From positions 1 to 15,374 of the forward strand of contig JAUVXN010000022.1 of NCBI GenBank assembly GCA_030603605.1: 15,374 nucleotides of DNA, read 5' to 3'. Every line of letters begins with the position of its first letter. The first letter of the stretch is position 1. A program made the translations under genes and the position numbers. This DNA is from Dehalococcoidales bacterium (lineage in GTDB: Bacteria; Chloroflexota; Dehalococcoidia; Dehalococcoidales; RBG-16-60-22). The notes below the pieces were generated by a model. The model searched no databases, was not told where the DNA came from, and saw nothing but the letters and a program-made list of their open reading frames with translations. Below are positions 1-6,183 of this stretch, one piece after another.

Positions 1-190
1 CGGCATCGGCATTGCGGAGAAGGGCTTTGACATGATAGTGGAATTATGGCAGGCTACACTGAGGGCAGTCGCCGAGTGCCCGTGTCAGGAGGGTTGCCCA
101 AGCTGCATACAGTCGCCCAAGTGCGGCAATAACAATAAACCGCTGGATAAGGCGGCGGCTAAGGTGATACTGGAGGAGTTGCTGGGCTAA
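1..190 (+). CDS. MrfA/YprA-type DEAD/DEAH helicase, C-terminal fragment (DUF1998 Cys cluster)
   Basis: Reading from base 2, the last 62 codons of a gene that begins outside the window end at TAA 188-190. The peptide contains a four-cysteine cluster (CPCQEGCPSC, then a further Cys in SPKCGNNN) followed by a short helical tail ending in ILEELLG. This pattern is typical of the C-terminal DUF1998 region of MrfA/YprA-like superfamily 2 helicases, in which the cysteines bind a metal; MrfA acts in DNA repair. The helicase core is not in the window, so the family call rests on the Cys cluster alone. The gene converges on the minus-strand gene ending at 235, with only 44 bases between them and no clear terminator hairpin. 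Confidence 0.75.
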   Translation, partial: GIGIAEKGFDMIVELWQATLRAVAECPCQEGCPSCIQSPKCGNNNKPLDKAAAKVILEELLG

Positions 191-234
191 GGTTCGTTAG
201 CAAAAATGTTAACTAGGTTATGCCGTAAGAGAAT

Positions 235-1824
235 TTATTTCCACTCACCATCCCAAACTGTTTCTTCATAGTAAACATCCCCACCAACATAAGTAATAGA
301 TGCTATTTTAGACTTATCTTCTGGAAATAATGGCTGTAATCTTACTTTTCCATTAGCATCTATAAATGCCTCGCAATCAAAAGAAGTTCCTGTATCATCA
401 ACATAAATCAATCCCTTATCAGTTGTCTCAAAAACATTAAAAGAATGCATAGTACCTAATACATAACCACACCTTATTCCAGCTTTTTCAGCATTATTAT
501 GCAATCTCTCAGCAAAATCTGCGCAAACTTTAGGAGACTCAGGCTGAATCTTACCATCAATTATATTCCTAATCCTATCTAAATTTACATTACTCTCTGC
601 AGACCCATAATAAAAACTACCAGCAGGCAAAATAAACTGATAACTAAACTGTTCTGTCTCATCAGACTTTAAAAAACTAAGTAAATCAGAATAAGTAGGA
701 TTCTTAGCATTCTTATTATTTATAAGAACTATAAACTCACCCTCATCATCATAGCACCCATTTCCTCCAATGGCCGTTCCAGAACTATCATAAACAATCC
801 CCAAATAAAAGTCTTCATACTCGCCTGTCTTATAATCAATTTTATCATCTTGAACAATTGTTGGCATGGGAGTAACTACTGGCGGTTCAGGATCTGGAAT
901 AGGACTAATGGGAACAACTACTGGCGGTTCAGGATCTGGAATAGGACTAATGGGAACAACAGGCACTGGAGTATCATCGTTACCAATATCAAAAGTATTA
1001 GACCAGCCAGCTAAAAAATTATCTTTATAAGAGCTTATTGGTTGTACTCCCGCAAAGGCAAATATTATGACTAGGCATATCAATGAGAATATGGTTAATT
1101 TCATACTTGGCCATCGCCAGCTATTCTTTGCAACAACTCTCCACACCCAAATAAATAAAACAAGTTCTGTTAGGAAAATAAGACTCCCGACCAATGGACT
1201 TTGGACAAATTGCTGAGAGAATAATTTGATACCCGTCCAGATAATAAGGCCTAATAAAGATAGTATCGAAAGATTTAAAAGCAACCTGTATAGCCTTCCG
1301 ATTACTTTATGCTTTCTGATGAAATAAATGAACCACTTTTCAATGGAGTAGATAAAAGAAAATCCGAACAATATCCAGAATGGTATGAAGCTCCCGATAA
1401 ATATGCTGATTCCCAAACCGATAACAGAAAGAGCAAATATAAATAATAAAGCTATTAGCCAATTTTCAATTCTAAAATTAGCTGTCTTCTTAATGCTACT
1501 TTTACCAGTTTTTTTCTCATCAGGGCTTCCTTTACTATTCTCGGAATTGGTTAAAGGTATAGAATTGGGCTCAATAGAATCCTTAGAGCTTGCAGATTCT
1601 ATGGTTGTTGGCTCCACATTGGATGGTTTTGTAGTTGGTGATACATCTTGAGGATTAATGAGCTTTATTAGGTTTTCCCATTCTTCTGAAGTTATTTTTG
1701 ACTTTGGTGCTAGTATCCAATGAATTGGTTCACCCTTTGAAGTCTCCTTGCAGTGCCCGCTATGTTCCCTGGCGGCTTCGATACTGGAGAAATGTTTACC
1801 GCATTTGCCACATATTATATCCAT
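235..1824 (-). CDS. Five-pass membrane protein with N-terminal zinc finger and C-terminal transglutaminase-like domain
   Basis: The 529-residue protein has three parts. Residues 5-25 form a C2H2/C2HC-like finger (C5, C8, H21, H24/C25). After a Ser/Thr-rich linker come about five hydrophobic segments, near residues 122-144, 146-168, 178-202, 209-231 and 242-262. A proline-rich linker with two 14-residue repeats (about 288-316) leads to a C-terminal domain with a plausible transglutaminase-type triad: C434 (VCADFAERL), H460 (MHSFNVFE) and D476/D477 (YVDDTG). If the N-terminus is cytoplasmic, five segments would put the catalytic domain outside. The ATG at 1824 has a GAGG seven bases upstream. 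The gene is clearly more AT-rich than its neighbours and sits between a helicase gene and ftsY, which suggests acquisition. Transglutaminase-fold proteins can be proteases, amidases or cross-linkers; the substrate is unknown. I do not recognise a named family for the whole architecture. Confidence 0.7.
   Translation of the reverse strand: MDIICGKCGKHFSSIEAAREHSGHCKETSKGEPIHWILAPKSKITSEEWENLIKLINPQDVSPTTKPSNVEPTTIESASSKDSIEPNSIPLTNSENSKGSPDEKKTGKSSIKKTANFRIENWLIALLFIFALSVIGLGISIFIGSFIPFWILFGFSFIYSIEKWFIYFIRKHKVIGRLYRLLLNLSILSLLGLIIWTGIKLFSQQFVQSPLVGSLIFLTELVLFIWVWRVVAKNSWRWPSMKLTIFSLICLVIIFAFAGVQPISSYKDNFLAGWSNTFDIGNDDTPVPVVPISPIPDPEPPVVVPISPIPDPEPPVVTPMPTIVQDDKIDYKTGEYEDFYLGIVYDSSGTAIGGNGCYDDEGEFIVLINNKNAKNPTYSDLLSFLKSDETEQFSYQFILPAGSFYYGSAESNVNLDRIRNIIDGKIQPESPKVCADFAERLHNNAEKAGIRCGYVLGTMHSFNVFETTDKGLIYVDDTGTSFDCEAFIDANGKVRLQPLFPEDKSKIASITYVGGDVYYEETVWDGEWK
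874..960. repeat. Two-copy 42-bp tandem repeat inside the membrane/transglutaminase gene
   Basis: A 42-bp unit starts at 874 and again at 916, with no mismatch seen, and a few bases of a third copy follow. Because 42 is a multiple of three, each unit encodes 14 residues of the PISPIPDPEP type and the frame is kept. It forms the Pro-rich linker between membrane and catalytic domain. Confidence 0.9.
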
Positions 1825-1852
1825 AGGATAACCTCATCACTCCAGTGTAAAT

Positions 1853-1881
1853 AATCTATGCTAATAAGCCTATTATGTCAA
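1853..1881 (-). promoter_or_regulatory. Promoter of the transglutaminase-like gene
   Basis: On the minus strand, TTGACA (1881-1876) and TAGATT (1858-1853) are separated by 17 bases. A start near 1846 would leave a leader of about 22 bases, including the GAGG ribosome site at 1835-1832. The -35 is a perfect consensus match; the -10 matches 4 of 6. Confidence 0.55.
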
Positions 1882-1890
1882 TAGTTGACA
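1876..1890. promoter_or_regulatory. 15-bp palindrome TGTCAA-TAG-TTGACA over the -35 box
   Basis: The two 6-bp arms are perfect inverted copies around TAG. The left arm is itself the -35 box of the minus-strand promoter. The element could be an operator, or a shared -35 for divergent transcription, although the plus-strand -10 (near 1907) is poor. No regulator gene is adjacent. Confidence 0.35.
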
Positions 1891-1934
1891 TAGATGCATC
1901 TCCATGTATTTCCCTTCCCCTGAAAAGTGCCCTA

Positions 1935-2035
1935 TACTATAAATAGGGGAGTTAAAGAGGGGCGAAGCCCCTCTTCTATAAATTCTCCCCCTCTCCTTTG
2001 AAGGAGAGGGGGACTAAGGGGGTGGGGTAGATAGA
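1935..2035. repeat. GC-rich palindromic intergenic repeat (REP/MITE-like)
   Basis: Two strong hairpins lie side by side. One has a 9-bp stem with a GAA loop (1955-1975). The other has a perfect 12-bp stem (CCCCCTCTCCTT, 1987-1998, against 2001-2012) with a TG loop. They are followed by a G-rich stretch to about 2030. Similar small palindromes of the form CTCTCC-TTTG-GGAGAG followed by a G/T-rich tail occur as dispersed non-coding repeats in many environmental bacterial genomes; that is general knowledge, not a search result. The outer borders are estimated. No transposase is encoded. No second full copy was seen in the window. The element lies directly against the 5' end of ftsY and puts an in-frame TAG at 2028-2030. 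Confidence 0.65.
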
Positions 2036-2084
2036 TATAAAGCAGGCCCTGAAGCGCAGTCATGATACCTGGTTTGGCAGGGCA

Positions 2085-2927
2085 ATGCACCTGTTTGACC
2101 GCCCGGCTATAGGTGATGAGGTATGGTCGGAGCTGGAGGAACTGCTCATTGCCGCCGATGTAGGGGTCAACACTACCGAAAAGCTCATTGAGAAAGTAAA
2201 ACAGCGAATGACCAGGGAGAAGATTGACCAGGGTTCGCAGGTACGTGCTGCCTTGCAGGCAGAAATGGTCGATATCCTGAGGATTGCTCCACAAGAAATC
2301 CCTGACAACCCGTCTCTGCCAAGGGTTATTCTGGCAGTGGGTGTCAATGGCGGTGGTAAGACGACATCTATTGCCAAGCTTGCTTATAGCTTGAAGAATA
2401 AAGGTAAGAGTGTTATCTTGGTTGCGGCTGATACCTTTCGGGCGGCGGCTATTGACCAGCTCAAGCACTGGGGGCAGAGGGTGGGGGTAGATGTTATTGC
2501 CCATCAGCCCGGGGCTGACCCGGGGGCGGTGGTCTACGATGCTCTGCAGGCGGCGCGCAGTCGGCAGGTTGATGAAGTAATTATTGATACTGCCGGCAGA
2601 TTGCATACCAAGTTCAACCTGATGGAGGAGCTTAAGAAGATTAAGAGAGTGGCGGCTAAGATTGATGCCACCGCACCGCATGAGGTAATCCTGGTGCTTG
2701 ATGCCACCACCGGTCAAAACGGTTTGACCCAGGCCAGGTATTTCGTTGAGGCGGTAGGCGTAACCGGCATCTTTCTGGCTAAACTTGATGGCACTGCCAG
2801 GGGTGGCATAGTCCTGGCTATTTGTAATGAGTTGCAAATCCCAATCCAGTTCGTCGGTGCTGGTGAGAAGCTGGAGGATATGGCACTCTTTGATGCGGAG
2901 TCTTTTGTCGAGGCACTCTGCTCCTGA
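2085..2927 (+). CDS. ftsY: Signal recognition particle receptor FtsY (NG domain), 5' end apparently truncated
   Basis: FtsY is the SRP receptor GTPase that brings ribosome-nascent-chain complexes to the membrane translocon. From the ATG at 2085 the protein is 280 aa with a complete G domain: P-loop GVNGGGKTT (86-94), DTFRAAA (116-122), DTAGR (168-172), AKLD (232-235, where TKLD is usual) and the GAGEKLEDM closing motif. There is no acidic A domain. The in-frame codons just upstream (2037-2084) read IKQALKRSHDTWFGRA, which is what the first helix of a normal FtsY N domain looks like. That stretch has no ATG, GTG or TTG and is closed by TAG 2028-2030, inside the palindromic repeat. The natural start therefore seems lost. 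Translation may begin at ATG 2085 (weak GCAGGG upstream), or at a rare codon such as CTG 2049 or ATA 2031/2037. lgt follows after 15 bases, so the two are probably co-transcribed. Confidence 0.93.
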   Translation: MHLFDRPAIGDEVWSELEELLIAADVGVNTTEKLIEKVKQRMTREKIDQGSQVRAALQAEMVDILRIAPQEIPDNPSLPRVILAVGVNGGGKTTSIAKLAYSLKNKGKSVILVAADTFRAAAIDQLKHWGQRVGVDVIAHQPGADPGAVVYDALQAARSRQVDEVIIDTAGRLHTKFNLMEELKKIKRVAAKIDATAPHEVILVLDATTGQNGLTQARYFVEAVGVTGIFLAKLDGTARGGIVLAICNELQIPIQFVGAGEKLEDMALFDAESFVEALCS

Positions 2928-2942
2928 TTTTTGGAGGGACAA

Positions 2943-3725
2943 ATGATTACCATAAGTATAGACCCGGTAGCCTTTACCATTGGCTCAATTGAGGTCAGAT
3001 GGTACGGCATCTTTGTTGCCCTGGCTATTGCGGTGGTTGCATTGTGGATAGTGCGAGAGGTTAAAAAGGGAGCCAACATTTCTTATGATACTGTTTTCAC
3101 GGCGGCGCTGGTCGGTATCCCTTCCGGGGTAGTATTTGCAAGATTGCTCCATGTCATTGATGGCTGGGAGTACTACAGCCAGAACCTGGGGCAGATAATC
3201 GGCGGCGGCGGTCTAACTGCCTATGGTGGTGTTCTAGGTACCGCCCTGGGTATCTGGGTTTATAGTAAATTCAGCAAGTTTCAGTTCGGCTACTTTGCCG
3301 ATGTTGCAGCGCCGGGCATCATACTATCTCAGGCGGTGGGCAGGGTGGGTTGCACCATAAATGGCTGCTGCCACGGCATATCAACTTCCCTACCCTGGGG
3401 CGTTATCTACACCCACCCTAATAGTTTTGCTCCTCTTGGGATAGCCATTCATCCCACACAGCCCTATGAATTGATATATAACCTTATAGTTTTTGGGGTA
3501 CTACTGAAATTGAGGGGGCGATTTAAGCCTGACAGTTCGCTGTTTCTCATCTACCTTGGGCTGTACTCTTTATGGCGCCTCGGCAGTGATTTCCTGCGAC
3601 CGGGGACACCATTTCTCTTTGGCTTACATCAGGCTCAGGTGATTGCCATAGTAGTCTTGGCCATTGCCATCCCGTTACTGGCTTTGAGGACGAGATGGGT
3701 TAAAGTAGGGAGTTCTGCTGAATAG
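2943..3725 (+). CDS. lgt: Phosphatidylglycerol:prolipoprotein diacylglyceryl transferase
   Basis: Lgt transfers diacylglycerol from phosphatidylglycerol to the lipobox cysteine of prolipoproteins in the cytoplasmic membrane, the first step of lipoprotein maturation. The 260-aa protein has the family's start (IGSIEVRWYGIFVALA), several hydrophobic segments, the GGGGLTAYGG segment (about 87-96) and the signature GRVGCTINGCCHG (133-145) with its essential Arg at 134. Tyr94 lies where E. coli has His103; tyrosine there is common outside proteobacteria. I chose ATG 2943 over the in-frame TTG at 2931 because GGAGGG (2933-2938) is a good ribosome site for it and the family N-terminus then fits. It lies 15 bases after ftsY. 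Confidence 0.95.
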   Translation: MITISIDPVAFTIGSIEVRWYGIFVALAIAVVALWIVREVKKGANISYDTVFTAALVGIPSGVVFARLLHVIDGWEYYSQNLGQIIGGGGLTAYGGVLGTALGIWVYSKFSKFQFGYFADVAAPGIILSQAVGRVGCTINGCCHGISTSLPWGVIYTHPNSFAPLGIAIHPTQPYELIYNLIVFGVLLKLRGRFKPDSSLFLIYLGLYSLWRLGSDFLRPGTPFLFGLHQAQVIAIVVLAIAIPLLALRTRWVKVGSSAE

Positions 3726-3764
3726 AAGGTGACCTTTTTCTAAAACCTGTCTCTCTGCCATTCT

Positions 3765-3786
3765 CAGTCTGTCAGTGAACAAACTG
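3765..3786. terminator. Possible terminator hairpin between converging lgt and the RRM gene
   Basis: CAGTCTGT (3765-3772) can pair with ACAAACTG (3779-3786) around a 6-base loop. Read on the minus strand, all eight pairs form, one of them G-U. There is no strong T-run directly after it on either strand, so this is a weak call. Confidence 0.3.
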
Positions 3787-3832
3787 GCTGATTGTTATAC
3801 ATCTTAGGCATATATAGAGCATGACTAACGGT

Positions 3833-4159
3833 TTAGGTTCTTCTCTGTCTTACATGCCTATTGTACCTGCCTCCGCTCTTGTGACTATGGGAGCCATTGC
3901 CACCGTTGTCAGAAAGAGGGAGTGCCTTAATAACATCAATCGCCCTATGGCTAAGTGTTTTTCCATTGAGGCCAGTAATTGCGGCTTGGCCTTCAGATTG
4001 TGACGGCATTTCAACAAATCCGTATCCCCTAGATTGACCACTGCCAATATACTTATCGTTCATAATGGTTACAGATATCACTTCTCCGAAAGCCATGAAC
4101 TCTCGTCGCAGTTCCTCCTCAGTCACACCCAGAGATAAGTTGCCCACATAGATATTCAT
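3833..4159 (-). CDS. Single-RRM RNA-binding protein (copy 1)
   Basis: A small RNA-binding protein of 108 aa, made of one RRM domain plus a short tail. RNP2 is IYVGNL (3-8) and RNP1 is RGYGFVEM (44-51), with the aromatic positions of RNP1 intact. The tail (about 83-108) is rich in Gly, His, Asn and Arg, without the regular GGG run of its neighbour. Residue 1 is set at the ATG of MNIYVGNL: AGAAGG lies nine bases upstream, whereas the in-frame ATG at 4168 directly abuts that ribosome site. It is a paralogue of the gene at 4289-4579, with two extra residues before RNP1. Proteins of this type in cyanobacteria (Rbp family) are often cold-induced and bind single-stranded RNA; the role here is inferred. 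It is the last gene of the zinc-ribbon, rpsU, RRM, RRM run. Confidence 0.9.
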   Translation of the reverse strand: MNIYVGNLSLGVTEEELRREFMAFGEVISVTIMNDKYIGSGQSRGYGFVEMPSQSEGQAAITGLNGKTLSHRAIDVIKALPLSDNGGNGSHSHKSGGRYNRHVRQRRT

Positions 4160-4288
4160 ACGGCCCATCCTTCTTTGGTGATTGGGTTAGTCTTGGCCTA
4201 CTGTCTGTAACTAACGCCTAAACTAATAGTTCTTCGGAGTTATGAATATATTTTATGTGTCTTAAGCAGAAATAAATGAAGAGGGAGT

Positions 4289-4579
4289 TTAATATCTTCT
4301 CTGTCTTCCTCCGCCAAATCCACCGCCTCTGTCATCAGAGCGAGGCCGAGCCGCATTAACATTAAGTGTCCGTTCCCTTAAGGTTTTCCCGTTGAGGCCA
4401 GTAATTGCGGCTTGACCTTCAGACACTGATGGCATTTCAACAAACCCGAATCCTTTTGGTCGTCCACTATACTTGTCCGTTATGATATTTACGGATTCAA
4501 CCTTTCCAAAAGTTAGGAATTCTTGGCGTAACTCCTCCTCAGTTATCTCATAGGATAAGTTACCCACATAGATTTTCAT
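4289..4579 (-). CDS. Single-RRM RNA-binding protein with Gly/Arg tail (copy 2)
   Basis: A 96-aa protein with RNP2 IYVGNL (3-8), RNP1 KGFGFVEM (42-49) and a short RGG-like tail (RGGGFGGGRQRRY). The architecture is that of small bacterial glycine-rich RRM proteins. ATG 4579 is chosen because AAAGGAGC lies about seven bases upstream and the family N-terminus begins exactly there; an upstream in-frame start at 4633 would add residues unlike the family. It lies 106 bases downstream of rpsU and 129 bases upstream of the other RRM gene, all on the minus strand. The segment encoding SEGQAAITGLNGKTL is almost identical in DNA to that in copy 1, which points to a recent tandem duplication or gene conversion. 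Confidence 0.93.
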   Translation of the reverse strand: MKIYVGNLSYEITEEELRQEFLTFGKVESVNIITDKYSGRPKGFGFVEMPSVSEGQAAITGLNGKTLRERTLNVNAARPRSDDRGGGFGGGRQRRY

Positions 4580-4651
4580 ATTAGTGCTCCTTTTACTTAG
4601 TTTCGTAACCCCACGACGACTGTCTTGTCCCAAGTACCTATGCTGAGCTCG

Positions 4652-4685
4652 ACCAGAAACATTAGCTAATTAGTTGCTTTCTGGT
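4652..4685 (-). terminator. Stem-loop just after rpsU
   Basis: ACCAGAAA (4652-4659) and TTTCTGGT (4678-4685) are perfect 8-bp inverted copies around an AT-rich 18-base loop, directly after the rpsU stop codon (TAA, 4688-4686). No T-run follows on the minus strand. It may be a processing or partial termination site between rpsU and the RRM genes rather than a full terminator. Confidence 0.35.
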
Positions 4686-4871
4686 TTACCCGTAATTGCG
4701 CCTTCGTCTGGCGCTCTTTTGCGCTTTCAAACGTGCCGTCTCTCCTTTGGACAGAAAATGACGATGGGCCTTTGCCTCGCGCATAATTCCACTCGTCTGT
4801 ACCATCCTTTGAAAGCGACGCAACAGGGAATCCTGGGATTCACCTTCACGTATCGAGACTTCTAACGACAT
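4686..4871 (-). CDS. rpsU: Small ribosomal subunit protein bS21
   Basis: bS21 is a small, basic, late-binding 30S protein near the mRNA exit and anti-Shine-Dalgarno region that helps translation initiation. The 61-aa product matches the family in length and pattern: acidic N-terminus (EVSIREGESQD), LLRRFQRMVQTSGI, REAKAHRHF, then a Lys/Arg-rich tail ending in SARRRRNYG. ATG 4871 is the natural start. An in-frame GTG at 4901 would add MHVPRMCWCV, which is unlike bS21 and would run into an upstream hairpin. The ribosome site before ATG 4871 is weak (GGTG only), unusual for a ribosomal protein gene. It lies 78 bases after the zinc-ribbon gene and just before two RRM genes, so the context is translation and RNA metabolism. 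Confidence 0.92.
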   Translation of the reverse strand: MSLEVSIREGESQDSLLRRFQRMVQTSGIMREAKAHRHFLSKGETARLKAQKSARRRRNYG

Positions 4872-4891
4872 AACACACCAACACATTCTAG

Positions 4892-4931
4892 GGACATGCA
4901 CGGGCCAATTATCCTCAGCCCGTGTATGTCC
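4892..4931 (-). promoter_or_regulatory. Long hairpin in the rpsU leader
   Basis: GGACATGCACGGGC (4892-4905) and GCCCGTGTATGTCC (4918-4931) are inverted copies with a single mismatch around a 12-base loop. The structure lies between the zinc-ribbon stop and rpsU, about 20 bases before the rpsU ATG, with no T-run after it. It could be an intercistronic processing site, or a leader structure controlling rpsU, which also has a weak ribosome site. Confidence 0.5.
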
Positions 4932-4949
4932 TGAGGTCGAACCCCAGCA

Positions 4950-5249
4950 TTACCTACTCATTCTGACTTTACGGTAGCAATCGCTACAGTAAACTGGCCT
5001 ATCACCGCGAGGTTCAAAGGGTACCTCGGTGCTCTTGCCACACTCGGCGCATGTTGCAGGAAACATCTGGCGTCTGGACCCATAGTTATTGGTTCCATAA
5101 CGCTCTGACTTCCTTGCCTGGCGGCACTCGGGACAGCGCTTGGGCTCATTAGTATAGCCCCTGGATTGGAACAGCTCTTGTTCCTCAGCGCTGAAAGTGA
5201 AGGTAGCCCCACAATCGGAACACTGGAGAGACTTGTCCTGAAAACTCAT
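4950..5249 (-). CDS. Eight-cysteine zinc-ribbon protein (zf-trcl plus CxxC/CxxC type)
   Basis: A 99-aa soluble protein with two zinc-ribbon units. Unit one uses C10, C13, C39 and C42, with the zf-trcl-like text QDKSLQCSDCG and RGYTNEPKRCPECR. Unit two uses C67, C70, C88 and C91 with GDRPVYCSDCYRK, the common CxxC-to-CxxC type. The segment between them is basic and polar. ATG 5249 is supported by a strong AGGAGGT about eight bases upstream. Such proteins are widespread and uncharacterised; zinc ribbons usually bind nucleic acid or protein. Here it heads a run with bS21 and two RRM proteins, so a ribosome- or RNA-linked role is a reasonable inference. The promoter at 5388-5359 probably drives the whole run. 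Confidence 0.88.
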   Translation of the reverse strand: MSFQDKSLQCSDCGATFTFSAEEQELFQSRGYTNEPKRCPECRQARKSERYGTNNYGSRRQMFPATCAECGKSTEVPFEPRGDRPVYCSDCYRKVRMSR

Positions 5250-5358
5250 TGGATGACCTCCTCTCTTCTAAATTTTAGTTAGAGCTCGGTCACCCAATAC
5301 TAGATTAGTCTAAAGCGAAAAAAAAGCTTGTAATAACCTACACTGAAACTAACGCTTT

Positions 5359-5388
5359 ATTTTACACTAAAGAGAACCTCTTTGTCAA
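5359..5388 (-). promoter_or_regulatory. Promoter of the zinc-ribbon / rpsU / RRM cluster
   Basis: On the minus strand, TTGACA (5388-5383) and TAAAAT (5364-5359) are 18 bases apart. A start near 5352 gives a leader of about 100 bases that contains a T8 tract (complement of 5318-5325) and ends in the AGGAGGT site. An inverted pair, TAAAGCG at 5311-5317 and CGCTTTA at 5353-5359, spans from the -10 edge into the leader and may be regulatory. Nothing else was seen in the 265-base gap up to plsY. Confidence 0.6.
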
Positions 5389-5514
5389 ATGAGCGTGGGT
5401 TCCCGTTTGCGCGAGGTTACTTTTTACACTGTGGTACCTCCCTTTGTAGTAACAATATGACGGAAGGCGTCTTACGTGACCCAGCTAGCTGAGAGCGAAG
5501 TCTGAGGGATTTCC

Positions 5515-6153
5515 CTAAAACCTATCCTTCAGGTTTTTGCGCAGGAGCACGTGGCGCCAGCTACCTGCCTTAGTGTGCATCTCTTTTATTCTGGGGATAT
5601 ATTTAATTGCCGGAAGCAGCAGTATACCTATGGAAAAAATTATGAACTCCCACGAGTGATATTTCAGCCAGGCGAGGAAGGGGAAGCAGAGGAAAGCTAA
5701 ACTGTAGCTGAGAGTGGGGTAGTGTGTTAGCAGTAGGCTAATTCCGAAGATGGCAGCATAAAAGGGGATGCCCCAGGGCATAAAGTAAACAAGGACGCCG
5801 ATGCAGGTGGCTCCTCCTCTCCCGCCACGGAACTTGAGAAATACCGGGAAGCCGTGACCTATTACCACCGCCGCTCCGGCGAAAAGCTGGGCTACCAATG
5901 GCGCTCCCAGCCAGCGAGCTAGGGCAACGGCAGCGACTCCCTTGCTGATGTCTACTGCCAGGACGGTGATACCCGCCGCAAATCCCACCTGGTAGAAGAC
6001 ATTCATGGCTCCCATATTTCGTGTGCCTACTTTGCGAATATCTATTCCTTTCCTGAGACGACCCATGATATAGGCCGTGGGAAAAGAGCCAATCAAATAG
6101 GCACCTATTATAGCGGTGGCAATATAAAGAATCTGACTACTCATACCTGTCAT
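5515..6153 (-). CDS. plsY: Acyl-phosphate:glycerol-3-phosphate acyltransferase
   Basis: PlsY is a multi-pass membrane enzyme that transfers an acyl group from acyl-phosphate to glycerol-3-phosphate, the first committed step of phospholipid synthesis. The 212-aa protein has the family's length and motifs: GSFPTAYIMGR (22-32), motif 1 as GTRNMGAMN (43-51), and motif 2 GHGFPVFLKFRGGRGGAT (99-116) with the phosphate-binding glycine-rich loop. Motif 1 differs from the usual GSGNxGATN at several places (Thr-Arg and Met for Ser-Gly and Thr) but keeps the Asn and Gly residues. The ATG at 6153 is preceded by only a weak site; a second ATG three codons on is equally possible. It follows recJ by 30 bases, in an operon with fabF, so lipid genes flank recJ. 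Confidence 0.92.
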   Translation of the reverse strand: MTGMSSQILYIATAIIGAYLIGSFPTAYIMGRLRKGIDIRKVGTRNMGAMNVFYQVGFAAGITVLAVDISKGVAAVALARWLGAPLVAQLFAGAAVVIGHGFPVFLKFRGGRGGATCIGVLVYFMPWGIPFYAAIFGISLLLTHYPTLSYSLAFLCFPFLAWLKYHSWEFIIFSIGILLLPAIKYIPRIKEMHTKAGSWRHVLLRKNLKDRF

Positions 6154-6183
6154 ATCCGGTGAACTTAAAAAGTTTTTTAGTCA

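Noticed and set aside
191..204. Match of GTTAGCAAAA near 195 with the repeat at 14883 as an attachment-site pair
   Set aside because: Ten-base matches are expected by chance in a 15-kb window, and the two places do not bound a plausible element.
1932..2942. Long minus-strand open frame (336 codons) antisense to ftsY
   Set aside because: It lies opposite a clear FtsY, and its last part is only the translation of the palindromic repeat (HPLSPPLLQRRGGEF type), a common false protein.
2931..2942. TTG at 2931 as the lgt start
   Set aside because: It lies at the start of the ribosome site that serves ATG 2943, and it adds residues not seen in the family.
4872..4901. GTG 4901 as the rpsU start
   Set aside because: The added ten residues, with two Cys and a Trp, are unlike bS21 and lie partly in the leader hairpin.
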